This document shows positions 17,104-25,977 of a stretch of 64,000 nucleotides of DNA, in pieces; the first letter of the stretch is position 1, and every line of letters begins with the position of its first letter. The DNA lies in contig NZ_JAUSRB010000002.1 of assembly GCF_030811595.1 (NCBI RefSeq), positions 5,084,001 to 5,148,000 on the forward strand, given 5' to 3'. This DNA is from Streptosporangium brasiliense. GTDB lineage: Bacteria > Actinomycetota > Actinomycetes > Streptosporangiales > Streptosporangiaceae. A program made the translations under genes and the position numbers. The notes below the pieces were generated by a model, which ran no database searches, was not told the origin of the DNA, and saw only the letters and a program-made list of their open reading frames with translations.

Positions 17104-17523
17104 GTGTCTGCTCCGCACACGCCGTCAGAGCCGAACACGGTCGGTCGCATGCCCCGTGAGGTCAGGGCCGCCCGGCTGATCATGTGGATACAGGCGGCTC
17201 TCGCGACGCTGGAACTGCTCTCCTTTCTCGCCGCCCTTGTCCTCAGCGGCATGCCCGGGCTCTGGGTCCTGCCGTGGCCCTTCTACGTCGTCGTCGCGTC
17301 CGTGCTGCTGATGAGCCCGTTGGCGGCCGGCTTCGGCTCCCGGAGACAGTGGGTGCGCATCGCGGGCATCGCGACGGAGGCGATCCTGATCCTGGGGTCC
17401 GGCTACAGCCTGCTCGCGCCGGTCCTCGGCCCGAGCATTCCCACGCTGCTCAACCTTGTCCTGGCCGTCATTGTGCTCGTCAAGCTGTCCGGATCCGCCG
17501 CGACCCGCTGGTTCGGGCGATGA
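17104..17523 (+). CDS. Small membrane protein, unknown
   Basis: 139 residues starting at GTG with GGAGG 5 bases upstream. Four hydrophobic segments (about 27-50, 53-73, 83-103, 108-130) with a soluble basic N-terminus; the terminal segment LLNLVLAVIVLVKLSGSA is typical of small actinobacterial four-helix membrane proteins. No motif points to a function. Isolated gene; the next gene is on the other strand. Confidence 0.72.
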   Translation: MSAPHTPSEPNTVGRMPREVRAARLIMWIQAALATLELLSFLAALVLSGMPGLWVLPWPFYVVVASVLLMSPLAAGFGSRRQWVRIAGIATEAILILGSGYSLLAPVLGPSIPTLLNLVLAVIVLVKLSGSAATRWFGR

Positions 17524-17651
17524 GGGCGACCTGATGGCACCGGCTGCCGTGAGCAGGCCGGCCACCCCGGTCCAGCGGTTGGTCGAGCCCGCGGAACTCG
17601 GCCAGGAACCCTTGGTCCTGTGTCGCGCCTGGCCCTGTGCCGCGCCGCGTG

Positions 17652-17993
17652 TCAGGCGACGTAGCGGCAGACCAGGGCCTCCGTGGGATGGCGGAAGGCG
17701 CTGACCACCACCCGCGTCGGCTCGTGGTAGGCGCACGCGGAGAGCGGGTTCGCCGGTATGACCGCTCCTGTGGTCAGCATGCAGACGTACCCCGTGGTCT
17801 TGTAGAGAGCCACGACCGTACGCGGATCGATGTGCGTCATGCAGTAGCCGGCCCCGGATACCGGCCCGTAGACGATGTCGACGGTGCTGTTCGGCGCTGC
17901 CGTGACGTTCACTGGGGTGGCCTGTGCAGGAGCCGCTGTGAGCGCGCCGGCCAGCAGCGCGCCGGCGGCCAGGACGAGAGCGCGACGGAGCAT
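17652..17993 (-). CDS. Small secreted Cys-containing protein
   Basis: 113 residues with a clear Sec signal peptide (MLRRALVLAAGALLAGALTA, cleavage after AQA about residue 25). The mature ~88-residue part has four Cys (in GYCM, YVCM, SACAY and LVCRY) that could form two disulfides. I do not recognise the family. Upstream at 18167-18179 is an AGGAA/TTCCT dyad that may control it. The 128 bases downstream, to 17524, hold no gene that I can support. Confidence 0.7.
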   Translation of the reverse strand: MLRRALVLAAGALLAGALTAAPAQATPVNVTAAPNSTVDIVYGPVSGAGYCMTHIDPRTVVALYKTTGYVCMLTTGAVIPANPLSACAYHEPTRVVVSAFRHPTEALVCRYVA

Positions 17994-18166
17994 GGGGAAC
18001 CTCCTCGATAGCAGGGGGTGCGTACGGTCTGTCTGATGCGGACGGTGACCTCGAAGGCAGCACGGATGAGCGACCTTGAGGCGGAGCCGGGCCGGCTGGG
18101 TGCGTGCCTACACCGCATCGGCCAAGGAAAACAGGAGGGCTGGAGCTGCTTCTCGCAGTATTAAAT

Positions 18167-18179
18167 AGGAAACCTTCCT
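18167..18179. promoter_or_regulatory. AGGAA-ACC-TTCCT dyad
   Basis: AGGAAACCTTCCT has 5-bp arms around an ACC centre, 174 bases upstream of the small secreted protein gene. It shares its ACC centre with the larger dyad at 18423. Confidence 0.35.
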
Positions 18180-18194
18180 GTGCAATAGCGTGTT

Positions 18195-18244
18195 GTCGCT
18201 GACCTCTCACCAGTTCTGAGTCGCTGACCTATCGCCAGTTCTGA
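18195..18244. repeat. 25-bp tandem repeat, two units
   Basis: Two adjacent 25-base units (18195-18219 and 18220-18244) differ at only two positions; each starts GTCGCTGACCT and ends CCAGTTCTGA. Not part of a coding sequence; origin unknown. Confidence 0.8.
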
Positions 18245-18422
18245 ACGGTGTCGTCCCTTCTGTGCGCAGGGGTGGGGTGCCTCTTGGGGCACTTGCCTGG
18301 GCTTCGGGCGGGTGGGGCCCTGCCGCTGCGGCCCGGGGATGGGGCGGGGTCCGGCGATGTTCTCGGTGGATGGTCCGGGATTCCGGGGCGGTGGCTGATC
18401 GACGCACATATACCGCCTTCTT

Positions 18423-18441
18423 TTTTGTTTACCAAACAAAA
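18423..18441. promoter_or_regulatory. Candidate operator TTTTGTTTACCAAACAAAA
   Basis: Perfect 8-bp arms around an ACC centre, in an AT-rich island about 50 bases upstream of the hydrolase promoter. The symmetry and length suit a dimeric repressor or activator. Confidence 0.5.
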
Positions 18442-18489
18442 CTCGCGATTCATGGCGAATCTCTGGCGGTAATGCCGGATTGGCGCGAG

Positions 18490-18518
18490 TTCAACGTTAG
18501 ATCTTGCTGCTATATGAT
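18490..18518 (+). promoter_or_regulatory. Promoter of the hydrolase-lipoprotein pair
   Basis: TTCAAC at 18490-18495 and TATGAT at 18513-18518, spacing 17, resemble a housekeeping-sigma promoter. Transcription would start about 15 bases before the GTG at 18541, leaving a short leader without an obvious ribosome site. Confidence 0.5.
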
Positions 18519-18540
18519 CCGTGTGAGATTCTGACGCGTT

Positions 18541-20523
18541 GTGGCGGCGAATACGACGGCGGAATTAGAGGCGGCGTTATCGCGGGTCGCGCGGCTCGGG
18601 GAAGGCCATGCTGGATTACTGGATCCGTGTGCGCGGTGCATGGTGGCGCACGCGTGGGTCGGCGGGGGAGCCCCGATGTTCAGCCAGGCGCTCGCGCACC
18701 GGCGCGGGGCCCTGCAACTGGCTTTCCAGTCGGCGGCCGAGCTGATGGCGCAGCGGATCAGGCAGCTCGGCGGTCAGGCACACGTGCCGTCGTTCTCGAC
18801 GTCGGTCAGCGTGATGGCCACGACGCCGGCCCCCTTCTCCGGGATTGACGTCGCCGCCATGGACCGCCTGGTCGCTGATCTGCAACGGGCCGGGCAGGAG
18901 TTGCCCGAGGCCGGCCGGCGGCTGAGCGCTGAACTGTCGGCGCTCTGCCTTCCCGCCCCCTCCGGACGGCAGGTCGCCGACGCCGGGGTCTGGGCGGAGG
19001 AGCAGGCGCGGGACCTGCGGCGGCGGCTGGTCACGATCCGGCGGCAGCACGATTTCGGCGCGGCCTCCCAGGCGACGGCCGGTTTCGGGCTGTTCGGTGG
19101 ACACGCCCCTGATCCGGTCGGGATCGGGCAGCTGACGGCCGCCGCGGGCAGCGGGGATGTCGTGGCGTTGAAGGCACTGCTGGACCTGCAACGGGCCGGC
19201 AAGGACGCGACCCTGGCCGCCCGGCTCAACGCATGGTGGCGGCAACTGGACCCGGCCGCCCAGGATCGCTTGATCGCCGTCTCCCCGGCCCTGGTCGGCG
19301 GCCTGAACGGCCTCCCGGCCACAGTCCGCGACCAGGCGAACCGGAGACATCTGGCCGACCAGAAGACCGCGACCTCCACAGAGCTGGAGCGGTTGCGTAA
19401 AAGCTGGGCGGAGGTGGACAGACTGATAAAAGGGCTGGAGCTGAGCAGGATCGGCGGCCTTACCGGCCGGGCGACCGGGGTCACCGCGGAGCTGGAGCGG
19501 CTGCTTGGATCATCGGCGGACACGGAGGAAGCGATCGAAGCACTGGAACTGAAGATGCGGCAGATCGCCGCGGTGGAGAAGGGGCTGGCGCTCGGCGGGC
19601 AGAACGGCCGTCCTCCGGCGCTCCTGCTCCAACTGGAGCTGGGCGGTCCGGGCAAGACCGCCATCTCGTTCGGAGATCCCGACGAGGCCGACAACCTGGT
19701 CGCCTACGTCCCCGGCACCGGCACCACGCTGGAAGGTTTCGCCGGAGACGCCAACCGCGCGGCCGTCATATGGGACCAGTCGCACAAGTTCCAGCCGGAC
19801 AAGAAGATCGCTTCCATTGCCTGGCTCGGCTACGAGGCCCCGCAGTGGGGTGCGACTCTGAGCCTGACCAGGACGGTCGCCAACATGAACGCCGCCCAGG
19901 AGGGCGCTCCGATGCTGGCTGGCTTCGCCGACGGCCTGCGCGCCGCGCACCGGGCGGCCTCCGATGCCCGGTTCACCGTGCTGGGGCACAGCTACGGATC
20001 GACCGTCACCGGCCTGGCGGCCCAGCAGCGCCCGGGCGCCTTCGCCGATCAGGTGATCTTCGTGGGGAGCCCCGGTGTGGGCGCCGTGAAAGCCGGGGAC
20101 CTGGGCGTCGGCTCGGTGTGGGTGGGGGAGGCGCCCAATGATCCGGTGGGAGATGTCGGTTCCGTCCCTCTCCAGCTCACCGGGACCCTCAACGACCACG
20201 CGCCCTATCTCCCGGAAGTGAGCGGCCCGCTCGGCATCGACCCCAGCGCTGCTGAATTCGGCGCCCGGCAGTTCCATGTGGAAGATACCGGAGATCCCGC
20301 GTACACCTTCAAAGCTCACTCAAGCTACTGGGACCCTGCCTCCGTATCGCTCAAAAATATCGCACGCCTGGTCAACGGCCAATTTGTCAATTTGGACCCA
20401 TTTCCTAAACCGGAGGCGACTCGGCCGCTCCCTGCCGCTCTGTCCTCCGTATCGCCGCAACCGGCGCCGAGCGGGAGCCCATCGTCCCATCCGTTGCCTT
20501 CGCCTATGCCGGTTGGAGAATAG
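18541..20523 (+). CDS. DUF1023-type alpha/beta serine hydrolase with long helical N-domain
   Basis: 660 residues. The catalytic half (about 375-605) is an alpha/beta hydrolase of the DUF1023 type: LVAYVPGTGT (387-395), nucleophile Ser484 in LGHSYGS, candidate acid Asp534 or Asp538 in APNDPVGD, and candidate His593 in KAHSSYW. The first 350 residues are mostly helical and charged, resembling WXG100/ESX-like spacer helices, with a coiled-coil-prone stretch at 275-345. The C-terminal 45 residues are Pro/Ser-rich. No signal peptide is apparent, so export, if any, would be by another route. The lipoprotein gene starts directly after its stop, so they form an operon. Confidence 0.8.
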   Translation: MAANTTAELEAALSRVARLGEGHAGLLDPCARCMVAHAWVGGGAPMFSQALAHRRGALQLAFQSAAELMAQRIRQLGGQAHVPSFSTSVSVMATTPAPFSGIDVAAMDRLVADLQRAGQELPEAGRRLSAELSALCLPAPSGRQVADAGVWAEEQARDLRRRLVTIRRQHDFGAASQATAGFGLFGGHAPDPVGIGQLTAAAGSGDVVALKALLDLQRAGKDATLAARLNAWWRQLDPAAQDRLIAVSPALVGGLNGLPATVRDQANRRHLADQKTATSTELERLRKSWAEVDRLIKGLELSRIGGLTGRATGVTAELERLLGSSADTEEAIEALELKMRQIAAVEKGLALGGQNGRPPALLLQLELGGPGKTAISFGDPDEADNLVAYVPGTGTTLEGFAGDANRAAVIWDQSHKFQPDKKIASIAWLGYEAPQWGATLSLTRTVANMNAAQEGAPMLAGFADGLRAAHRAASDARFTVLGHSYGSTVTGLAAQQRPGAFADQVIFVGSPGVGAVKAGDLGVGSVWVGEAPNDPVGDVGSVPLQLTGTLNDHAPYLPEVSGPLGIDPSAAEFGARQFHVEDTGDPAYTFKAHSSYWDPASVSLKNIARLVNGQFVNLDPFPKPEATRPLPAALSSVSPQPAPSGSPSSHPLPSPMPVGE

Positions 20524-21024
20524 ATGTCGCGCTTCATCATGATGGTCATTGTGCTTGCCGCCGTTGCCGCAGGCTGTACTGAAGGGAGAGGCGTGGACGG
20601 ACCCACGATGACTCAGGCACAGGCGCTCGCCCGTGTCGAGCAGCTCATCAAAGAGACAGCTGGGGTGATCACGCCGAAGCCCCGTCTCGATCTCTACCGC
20701 CCCAGTCTCAACCTCTACAGTTGCCTCGATCCCACCGACGGTGGCTCCGAGGACCGCGTCGTGGTGAATCGCTCCTACTACCTACGTGATATTCCTAAGG
20801 ACCAAATCGGGGAAGTGGCCAGGCAGGTCAGGCAATACTGGGAACAGCAAGGTCATTACATTCAAGTAACCTCCAAGAATGGCCTTGATGTCTCAGGACG
20901 CTCTCGGCCTGATGATTTCCTGCTTTCGCTCGCGCCGACCGGCGATAACGATGTGCTGAATCTGGAGGCTACATCTCCCTGTATCTGGCCGAACGGGACG
21001 CCGGGGCCCTCCACCACCACCTGA
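20524..21024 (+). CDS. Lipoprotein paired with hydrolase
   Basis: 166 residues. Signal sequence with lipobox AAGC (Cys18) predicts a membrane-anchored lipoprotein. The mature part has a helix (ALARVEQLIKET), then LYSCLDPTDGGSEDRV and a beta-rich region with QVRQYWEQQGHYI, the arrangement of small actinobacterial lipoproteins that accompany DUF1023 hydrolases. Cys71 and Cys154 could pair. The ATG follows the hydrolase stop with no spacer, so the two are translationally coupled and probably work together at the cell surface. Confidence 0.8.
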   Translation: MSRFIMMVIVLAAVAAGCTEGRGVDGPTMTQAQALARVEQLIKETAGVITPKPRLDLYRPSLNLYSCLDPTDGGSEDRVVVNRSYYLRDIPKDQIGEVARQVRQYWEQQGHYIQVTSKNGLDVSGRSRPDDFLLSLAPTGDNDVLNLEATSPCIWPNGTPGPSTTT

Positions 21025-21241
21025 TCGGCACCATCCTTCCGATGCTCCTCACACCCCGGTGACGTTGCTGCCGGCAGGTGCCGGCGGGGCAGGTGACGGG
21101 CGTGTCCGGGCGGGGTGCCCGGGCGGTCGCCGCCGCATGTCCTGGTAAATCATTCCTTGACATGTAGTGCACCGATGTGGTCGGCTTTGCGCTTTCTTGA
21201 TTATCGGCCGACGCGATCCGATCCCCGGGGGAAAGCCACTC

Positions 21242-24200
21242 ATGCCGCGGCGTCACCGGCACGCTCTGACCTGTCTGTCCGTCTCCGTGGCCGGCGCGCT
21301 GCTCGTGGGGGTCCCCGCGCCGGCGCACGCCGGTGGGCACGCCGCGGTGTCCAGGCCGAGGATCGATCCTGTGCCGGAGGTCCCCGTCCCGGCGAGCGGG
21401 TCGGCCGGCGTGCCGCTGGAGCCGTCGCCGGCGTCCCGGCCGGTGCCGGAACGGCCCGTCGGCCCCGAACCGCCCCCGGTGACCACCCCGGCGGGTCCCA
21501 CCCTGGTCAACGGGATCGTCGCGGACGCCGAGCGGCGGTTGGCGGCGGAGGGGGCGGGGCGCACGGCGCCTGCGGTCCGGAAGCTGCTGCCCGCGGCCGA
21601 CCAGGCGTCGATCCTGGAGGTCTCCAGGCCGGCGGCGAGAGCGCTCGGCCGGATCAAGGAGCTCGCGGGCGTCTCGAAGGGCGTCCCGCTGCTCACCTAC
21701 CGGCTCTGCGCGGAGAGCGCCGGCCGCCCGGCGTCCTGTTCGGCGCCGCAGCCGCCGGCCACGCCGGTGCAGGCCGATGTGACCGGCGACGGCACGGCCG
21801 ACGTGCTCGCGAGCCTCGTGCCGCAGAAGGTGAAGGGCTCGGACGCGGTGGGGGTCGGCCTGGCGAGCGCCAGGCTGCCCGGCAGCGAGACCCACGACGG
21901 GCCGCTGAAGGCGCAGGTGTGGGCACAGTACGACATCCCCGGCAAGGACGGCGAGGTCAGGCGGCTGTCGGTCGGCTTCGACGGATACCGGCGCGGTTCC
22001 TCGCTGTCCGGGCTCGACTGGGGTGTCTTCACCGTCGACCTGGCCGCACAGGCCGCAGGCGTGGTCGACGTGCGGGCGGACGTGCGGAGGTCCGACCCCG
22101 GAGCCTCGGCCGCGGTGGTGGCGGGTCTCGACGGCGAGACGCTGATCAGCCTGAGACAGGCCCCCGCGGCCGCGAGGTTCACCGCCCGTGCCAGGTCCGA
22201 CGGCGAGCGGAGCAGGCTGGGCGTCACGTCCTCGGCGCCGGCCGAGCTCGACGCGCTGGTCGTGACCGACCGGCGGAGGTTCACCCGGATGCTGGCCGAC
22301 GAGATGCGGACCCGGTTGAGCATGGAACTGACCCGCTCCGGAGGCGTCGCCGACGTCCACTTCACCAGCCCCGCCCCGATCGGCAGAGCGCAGTTCCACG
22401 ACTACGTCTACCGTGACGGGCTGCTGGCGAAGGCCGCCGGCCTCTCGATCACGAGGCTGCCGTCCGACTTCCGCGCGCGCTACGCCTCGGCGGCGGGCAC
22501 CCAGGCGCTGACCGTGACCTCGGGGGCGCCCCGGGCGGAGGCCGCCGACGTGCTCTACTTCGACAGGGCGGCGGACAGGACCGTCGTCCAGGCCGCGCTC
22601 ACCGGCCTGCCGGCCCGGGTCAGGCTTGTCAACGACCTCGCCGCCCACCGGGTGACGCACACGGCCAGCTCGGCGATCGGCGGTCTCGAGGTGATCCTCC
22701 AGCGCAACGAGGGGGCGATCTCGACCCCCCGGGGCGGCCACGTCACCATGATCAAGGACGGCGGCCGGCTCGGTGTCTCGGGCCGCCTGTCCCAGGTGGC
22801 CGGGGCCGACGTCACCTACGGCGGCGTGCCGCGGATCCGGTTGGAGCTCGGCCCGAGCGGCCGCCCGTTCCTCGGCGCGGCCAGCATCGACCGGACCCAT
22901 CTGGTCCGGCTGGAGCTGTCCAACACCCCCGCCAGGATCAGGGCGGAGCTTGATCCGGGCGCGGGCCGGGCCGAATACGGGGCGAGCGGGGTGATCGACA
23001 GGCTGCGCGCCGCCTACGCCCACACCAGGACCGGCCCGACGGTCGACGGCAGCCTCTACGGCCTCCGCTCGACCGTCAGGGCGTCCTGGCGGCTCGGCGA
23101 GCGGACCGCCGTCGACGTGGCGACCACGTCGAACCTCAAGAAGGTCGGGCTCTACGCCGCCAGGAGCTATCTGACGCGGGTCGGCCCGGCCGGCGGCGAG
23201 GACGTGCAGGCGGCCGTGGAAGGCGTGCGCGGGCACGTCACCGCCGTGGTCGACACGCGGGACAGCCGCCTGGACTGGACCGCCGACCGCCCGGTGGCCT
23301 CGGTGACCGCCGTCGCCAGGGCCGGCGTCCAGGGCCGCGCCTTCAGGCTGGCGGCGAGCGCGACCGGTGTCCCCGCCCGCTTCGACGCCTCATGGGCGGC
23401 GCGGACCCCTCGCTTCCGCGGCCTGTCCGGGCCGATCGGCTCGGCGGCGATCGCCGTCACCAACCACGCGGGCGCCCGGGCTCCCGCGGGGCCGCACCTG
23501 GCCGCGCACTACGTCGAGGCCACCGGCGACTTCGACGCCAGCGTCAGGATCGACGGGCTCAAGCACGCGGAGTTCACCCCCACCGGCAGCGGGTTCAAGG
23601 CCGACGTCCGGGCGGCGCGGCAGACCGTCGCCCTCGACGCCGACATCCGGCCGGCCGGGGATCTCCGGTTCGGAGTGCTCGGCCGCCTCGGGCCCGTTCC
23701 GGGCGGCATCGCGGTCTCCGCGGCGGCGGGCGGCCCCGTCACCTATGACGCGGGCGGCCGGCGGCTGGACCTGAGGGCCCAGGTCTGGCTGGGCAAGGCC
23801 GCGGCCCTCGACGCCATCAAGGCCGTCCCGCACGTGCCCGGCGGTCTCTCCCTGGTCGACGCCGGCTGCGACGGCTGCGGCACCGGCCAGGGCCCGTTCT
23901 GCACGGCGGAGCGCGGCTGCTTCGGCCTCAAGGGATCCGTCGACGTCACCGGCCTGCCGTCCAAGGTCACGGTGGACCCCGCCAGGCAGACGTTCGCCTT
24001 CACCGGCTACCGGCCCGCCTCCGGCAGGCTCGGCCTGTACCTCGACAGCACCGTCCTCGCCCCCGCGCCGGTCAGGGCGCTCGCCACCCTGACCGGGCTG
24101 CCCCGGTCGATCACCCGCATGTCCGTCGGCCCGTTCGGCATCGCCAGGGGCAAGGACGACGAAGGCCGCGACACCGGCGTGGTCACCGCCAACTACAGGC

Positions 24201-25384
24201 TGGAGCCCGCCGCGACGGTCGGTTCGCTGGAGGTGCTGGCCGAGACCGACGCGGGAGGCGGATACGGCCGCGTGCGCGGCCAGGTCGCCCTGGACCCGGT
24301 CCCCGCCGCCGTCGCGGTCAGCGGCGCGTACGGCAGGCGGACGCGGATCCGGGTCCACAACTCCACCCCCGTCCGGAGGCTGCAGGCGAAGGTGACCGCG
24401 CTGGGCGGCGACCGCGGGCCCGGGACCGGCCTGCTCCGGTTCACCGACGTGCCGGCCGTGTTCGGCATCGACGCCGACGCCGCGGACACCGGACTCCAGC
24501 TGCCCGCCTTCACCTACAAGGCGGGCGCCGGCACCCTCGACGGGCTCTTCGCCGTCGAGGGCGCGCTGATCGAGAGGGTCTACCGGCCGCGGGAGGGCGA
24601 GCTGCTCGACACCTCCTTCGCCGTCGAGGACCTGGCCGCCGACACCACCGCCAAGGTGAATCCCGACCTGTCCGTCGAACTCGTGTCCAGGCCGGCGCCG
24701 ACCAGGCTGCTGGAGGTGCACACCGGCCTGTCCCTGGCGCCGGTCGCCGCCCAGCGGGTCTCCGCCCGCAAGGACGTCCCACGCACCGGGGGATTCCTCG
24801 CATACCGGCTGGGCGGCGAATTCGGGCTCGGGCGCAGCAGGATCGGGGACCTGTCGCTCACCGTGCACCGGATGTCGTGGCTGAGGATCCGTCCCGGCCG
24901 GATCCCGTTCGGGATCGCGGCACCGAAGGCGCTCGGCTATCTCACGCCCGGCTTCGAGGGCGGCTACGACCGCCTCGACCTGCGCGCGGACGGGGTCGAC
25001 CTGCGTCCCGACGTGAAGCTGAACGTCAAGGTCAGCAGGAGCGTCGGGGCCGATGTCTTCAACCAGGACGTGCGGCTCGGACCGGTCAGGTCACTTGCGT
25101 TCCGCCACTACGACCAGCGGATGCGCCCCATCGGCGGCAGGCAGACGATCAAGGCGGCCGATCTGCCGCTGGCCTGCGTGACGGTCGGCACCAGGCCGGG
25201 GCTCGTCTCCGCGCGGGCACGGGACTCGATCACCCTGCGCGGAGCCGCAGGCCCGCAGATGGTCTCGCTGCTCGACCAGGGAGGGCAGGTGCCCGGCTAC
25301 GCCGTCGACCTGCTGTCCCACTTCATGTCACCCTTCCCCGGAGCGGACTGGAAGATCTCCGCCGTCGACCCCGGCCGCTGCTAG
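21242..25384 (+). CDS. Large secreted protein with repeated beta-rich units, unknown family
   Basis: 1380 residues; I do not recognise the family. A Sec signal peptide (1-30, cleavage after AHA) and a Pro-rich linker (40-88) precede a region with ADVTGDGTADVLA (178-190), a calcium-loop motif like FG-GAP/VCBS modules. From about 400 to 1300 a short motif recurs: a small or hydrophobic residue, then [L/V/T]-Pro, two residues, then alternating hydrophobics, at about 405, 455, 528, 561, 709, 818, 904, 952, 1019, 1041 and 1069. Between copies the chain alternates strand-like segments, suggesting a long beta-sheet or solenoid. A Cys cluster (CDGCG ... FCTAERGC, 875-893) may form disulfides. ATG at 21242 chosen for the signal peptide and GGGGGA upstream. 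Confidence 0.78.
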   Translation: MPRRHRHALTCLSVSVAGALLVGVPAPAHAGGHAAVSRPRIDPVPEVPVPASGSAGVPLEPSPASRPVPERPVGPEPPPVTTPAGPTLVNGIVADAERRLAAEGAGRTAPAVRKLLPAADQASILEVSRPAARALGRIKELAGVSKGVPLLTYRLCAESAGRPASCSAPQPPATPVQADVTGDGTADVLASLVPQKVKGSDAVGVGLASARLPGSETHDGPLKAQVWAQYDIPGKDGEVRRLSVGFDGYRRGSSLSGLDWGVFTVDLAAQAAGVVDVRADVRRSDPGASAAVVAGLDGETLISLRQAPAAARFTARARSDGERSRLGVTSSAPAELDALVVTDRRRFTRMLADEMRTRLSMELTRSGGVADVHFTSPAPIGRAQFHDYVYRDGLLAKAAGLSITRLPSDFRARYASAAGTQALTVTSGAPRAEAADVLYFDRAADRTVVQAALTGLPARVRLVNDLAAHRVTHTASSAIGGLEVILQRNEGAISTPRGGHVTMIKDGGRLGVSGRLSQVAGADVTYGGVPRIRLELGPSGRPFLGAASIDRTHLVRLELSNTPARIRAELDPGAGRAEYGASGVIDRLRAAYAHTRTGPTVDGSLYGLRSTVRASWRLGERTAVDVATTSNLKKVGLYAARSYLTRVGPAGGEDVQAAVEGVRGHVTAVVDTRDSRLDWTADRPVASVTAVARAGVQGRAFRLAASATGVPARFDASWAARTPRFRGLSGPIGSAAIAVTNHAGARAPAGPHLAAHYVEATGDFDASVRIDGLKHAEFTPTGSGFKADVRAARQTVALDADIRPAGDLRFGVLGRLGPVPGGIAVSAAAGGPVTYDAGGRRLDLRAQVWLGKAAALDAIKAVPHVPGGLSLVDAGCDGCGTGQGPFCTAERGCFGLKGSVDVTGLPSKVTVDPARQTFAFTGYRPASGRLGLYLDSTVLAPAPVRALATLTGLPRSITRMSVGPFGIARGKDDEGRDTGVVTANYRLEPAATVGSLEVLAETDAGGGYGRVRGQVALDPVPAAVAVSGAYGRRTRIRVHNSTPVRRLQAKVTALGGDRGPGTGLLRFTDVPAVFGIDADAADTGLQLPAFTYKAGAGTLDGLFAVEGALIERVYRPREGELLDTSFAVEDLAADTTAKVNPDLSVELVSRPAPTRLLEVHTGLSLAPVAAQRVSARKDVPRTGGFLAYRLGGEFGLGRSRIGDLSLTVHRMSWLRIRPGRIPFGIAAPKALGYLTPGFEGGYDRLDLRADGVDLRPDVKLNVKVSRSVGADVFNQDVRLGPVRSLAFRHYDQRMRPIGGRQTIKAADLPLACVTVGTRPGLVSARARDSITLRGAAGPQMVSLLDQGGQVPGYAVDLLSHFMSPFPGADWKISAVDPGRC

Positions 25385-25908
25385 GGCGGGCCCGGCGTCC
25401 GGACGCCCACGGCGGGGGGCGCCGCCCGCTGTGCGGGACGGCGCCCTCGCGCGTCGCCGGGCGGAACGGTTACGCGGGTCTCCCCACGAGGGCGACCGCG
25501 GTGCTCGACGGGGCGGACCCTGCCGCCGCCCGCGTCGGTGAGCCGGAACAGACCGGTGCCCGCGGTGCCGACGCGCAGCGAGCCGTCGGTGTGGACGTGC
25601 AGGCAGCCCGCGCCGCCCGGGTCCTTCAGCGCGAGCTGCCCGTCGCCGCGGTCCTCCGGGGTGACGGCGAGGCCGGTCGCCGGCGGGGTGGCCGAGGCGC
25701 GCACGCCGCCGTCGCCGCCGGTGGACAGGTACGGCCAGGCGCCGTCGGCCCGCAGGGTGAAGGGGCCGGAGGGGACGACCGGCTGCCCCTGCGCGGCCTT
25801 GACGGCGAAGTAGCCGAAGTCGGCGGTGACCGGGGTGCCGTGCTGCGCCGAGAGAGCGAAGAGGCCAACCCCTCCGGCCACGCCAGGGACGGCACGCTCG
25901 GCGGCCAC
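25381..25908 (-). CDS. Probable fascin/beta-trefoil-like gene, likely frameshifted
   Basis: Strong third-position GC and protein-like pattern from 25908 to about 25530: GYFAVKAAQGQ, FTLRADGAWPYLSTGG, GDGQLALKD, HVHTDGSLRVG, GLFRLTDA. These phi-x-L-(R/K)-x-x-x-G spacings resemble fascin or ricin-type beta-trefoil carbohydrate-binding modules. After TDAGGG the annotated frame becomes Arg/Pro-rich, while the neighbouring frame keeps coding character and stops at TAA (25470-25472), so a one-base shift near 25520-25530 is likely. The N-terminus lacks a convincing start or signal peptide, so the gene may be a truncated remnant. It is convergent with the large secreted protein, overlapping its stop. 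Confidence 0.45.
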   Translation of the reverse strand: MAAERAVPGVAGGVGLFALSAQHGTPVTADFGYFAVKAAQGQPVVPSGPFTLRADGAWPYLSTGGDGGVRASATPPATGLAVTPEDRGDGQLALKDPGGAGCLHVHTDGSLRVGTAGTGLFRLTDAGGGRVRPVEHRGRPRGETRVTVPPGDARGRRPAQRAAPPAVGVRTPGPP

Positions 25909-25977
25909 ACCTCATGGGCCCCGGCATGGGCCCCGGCGGGCGGTTTCACCCGGGCCCGCGGTGGAAAGTTCACCGGC

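Larger units (their letters stand above)
17994..18540. other. 547-bp intergenic region with repeats and dyads
   Basis: No gene is supported here; the minus-strand ORFs are compositionally poor. It holds, in order, an AGGAA-ACC-TTCCT dyad, a 25-bp tandem repeat, a GC-rich stretch, a TTTTGTTT-ACC-AAACAAAA dyad and a promoter for the downstream hydrolase. The right part is unusually AT-rich for this genome. A decayed mobile-element end is possible but not shown. Confidence 0.6.

Noticed and set aside
18161-18453. Minus-strand ORFs suggesting a transposase remnant
   Set aside because: No transposase motif or inverted terminal repeat pair could be found; only a repeat and AT-rich island remain.
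20969-23236. 755-residue ORF on the minus strand opposite the lipoprotein and large secreted protein
   Set aside because: Low-complexity Arg/Gly/His sequence with no domain and opposite a gene with a signal peptide and strong codon bias.
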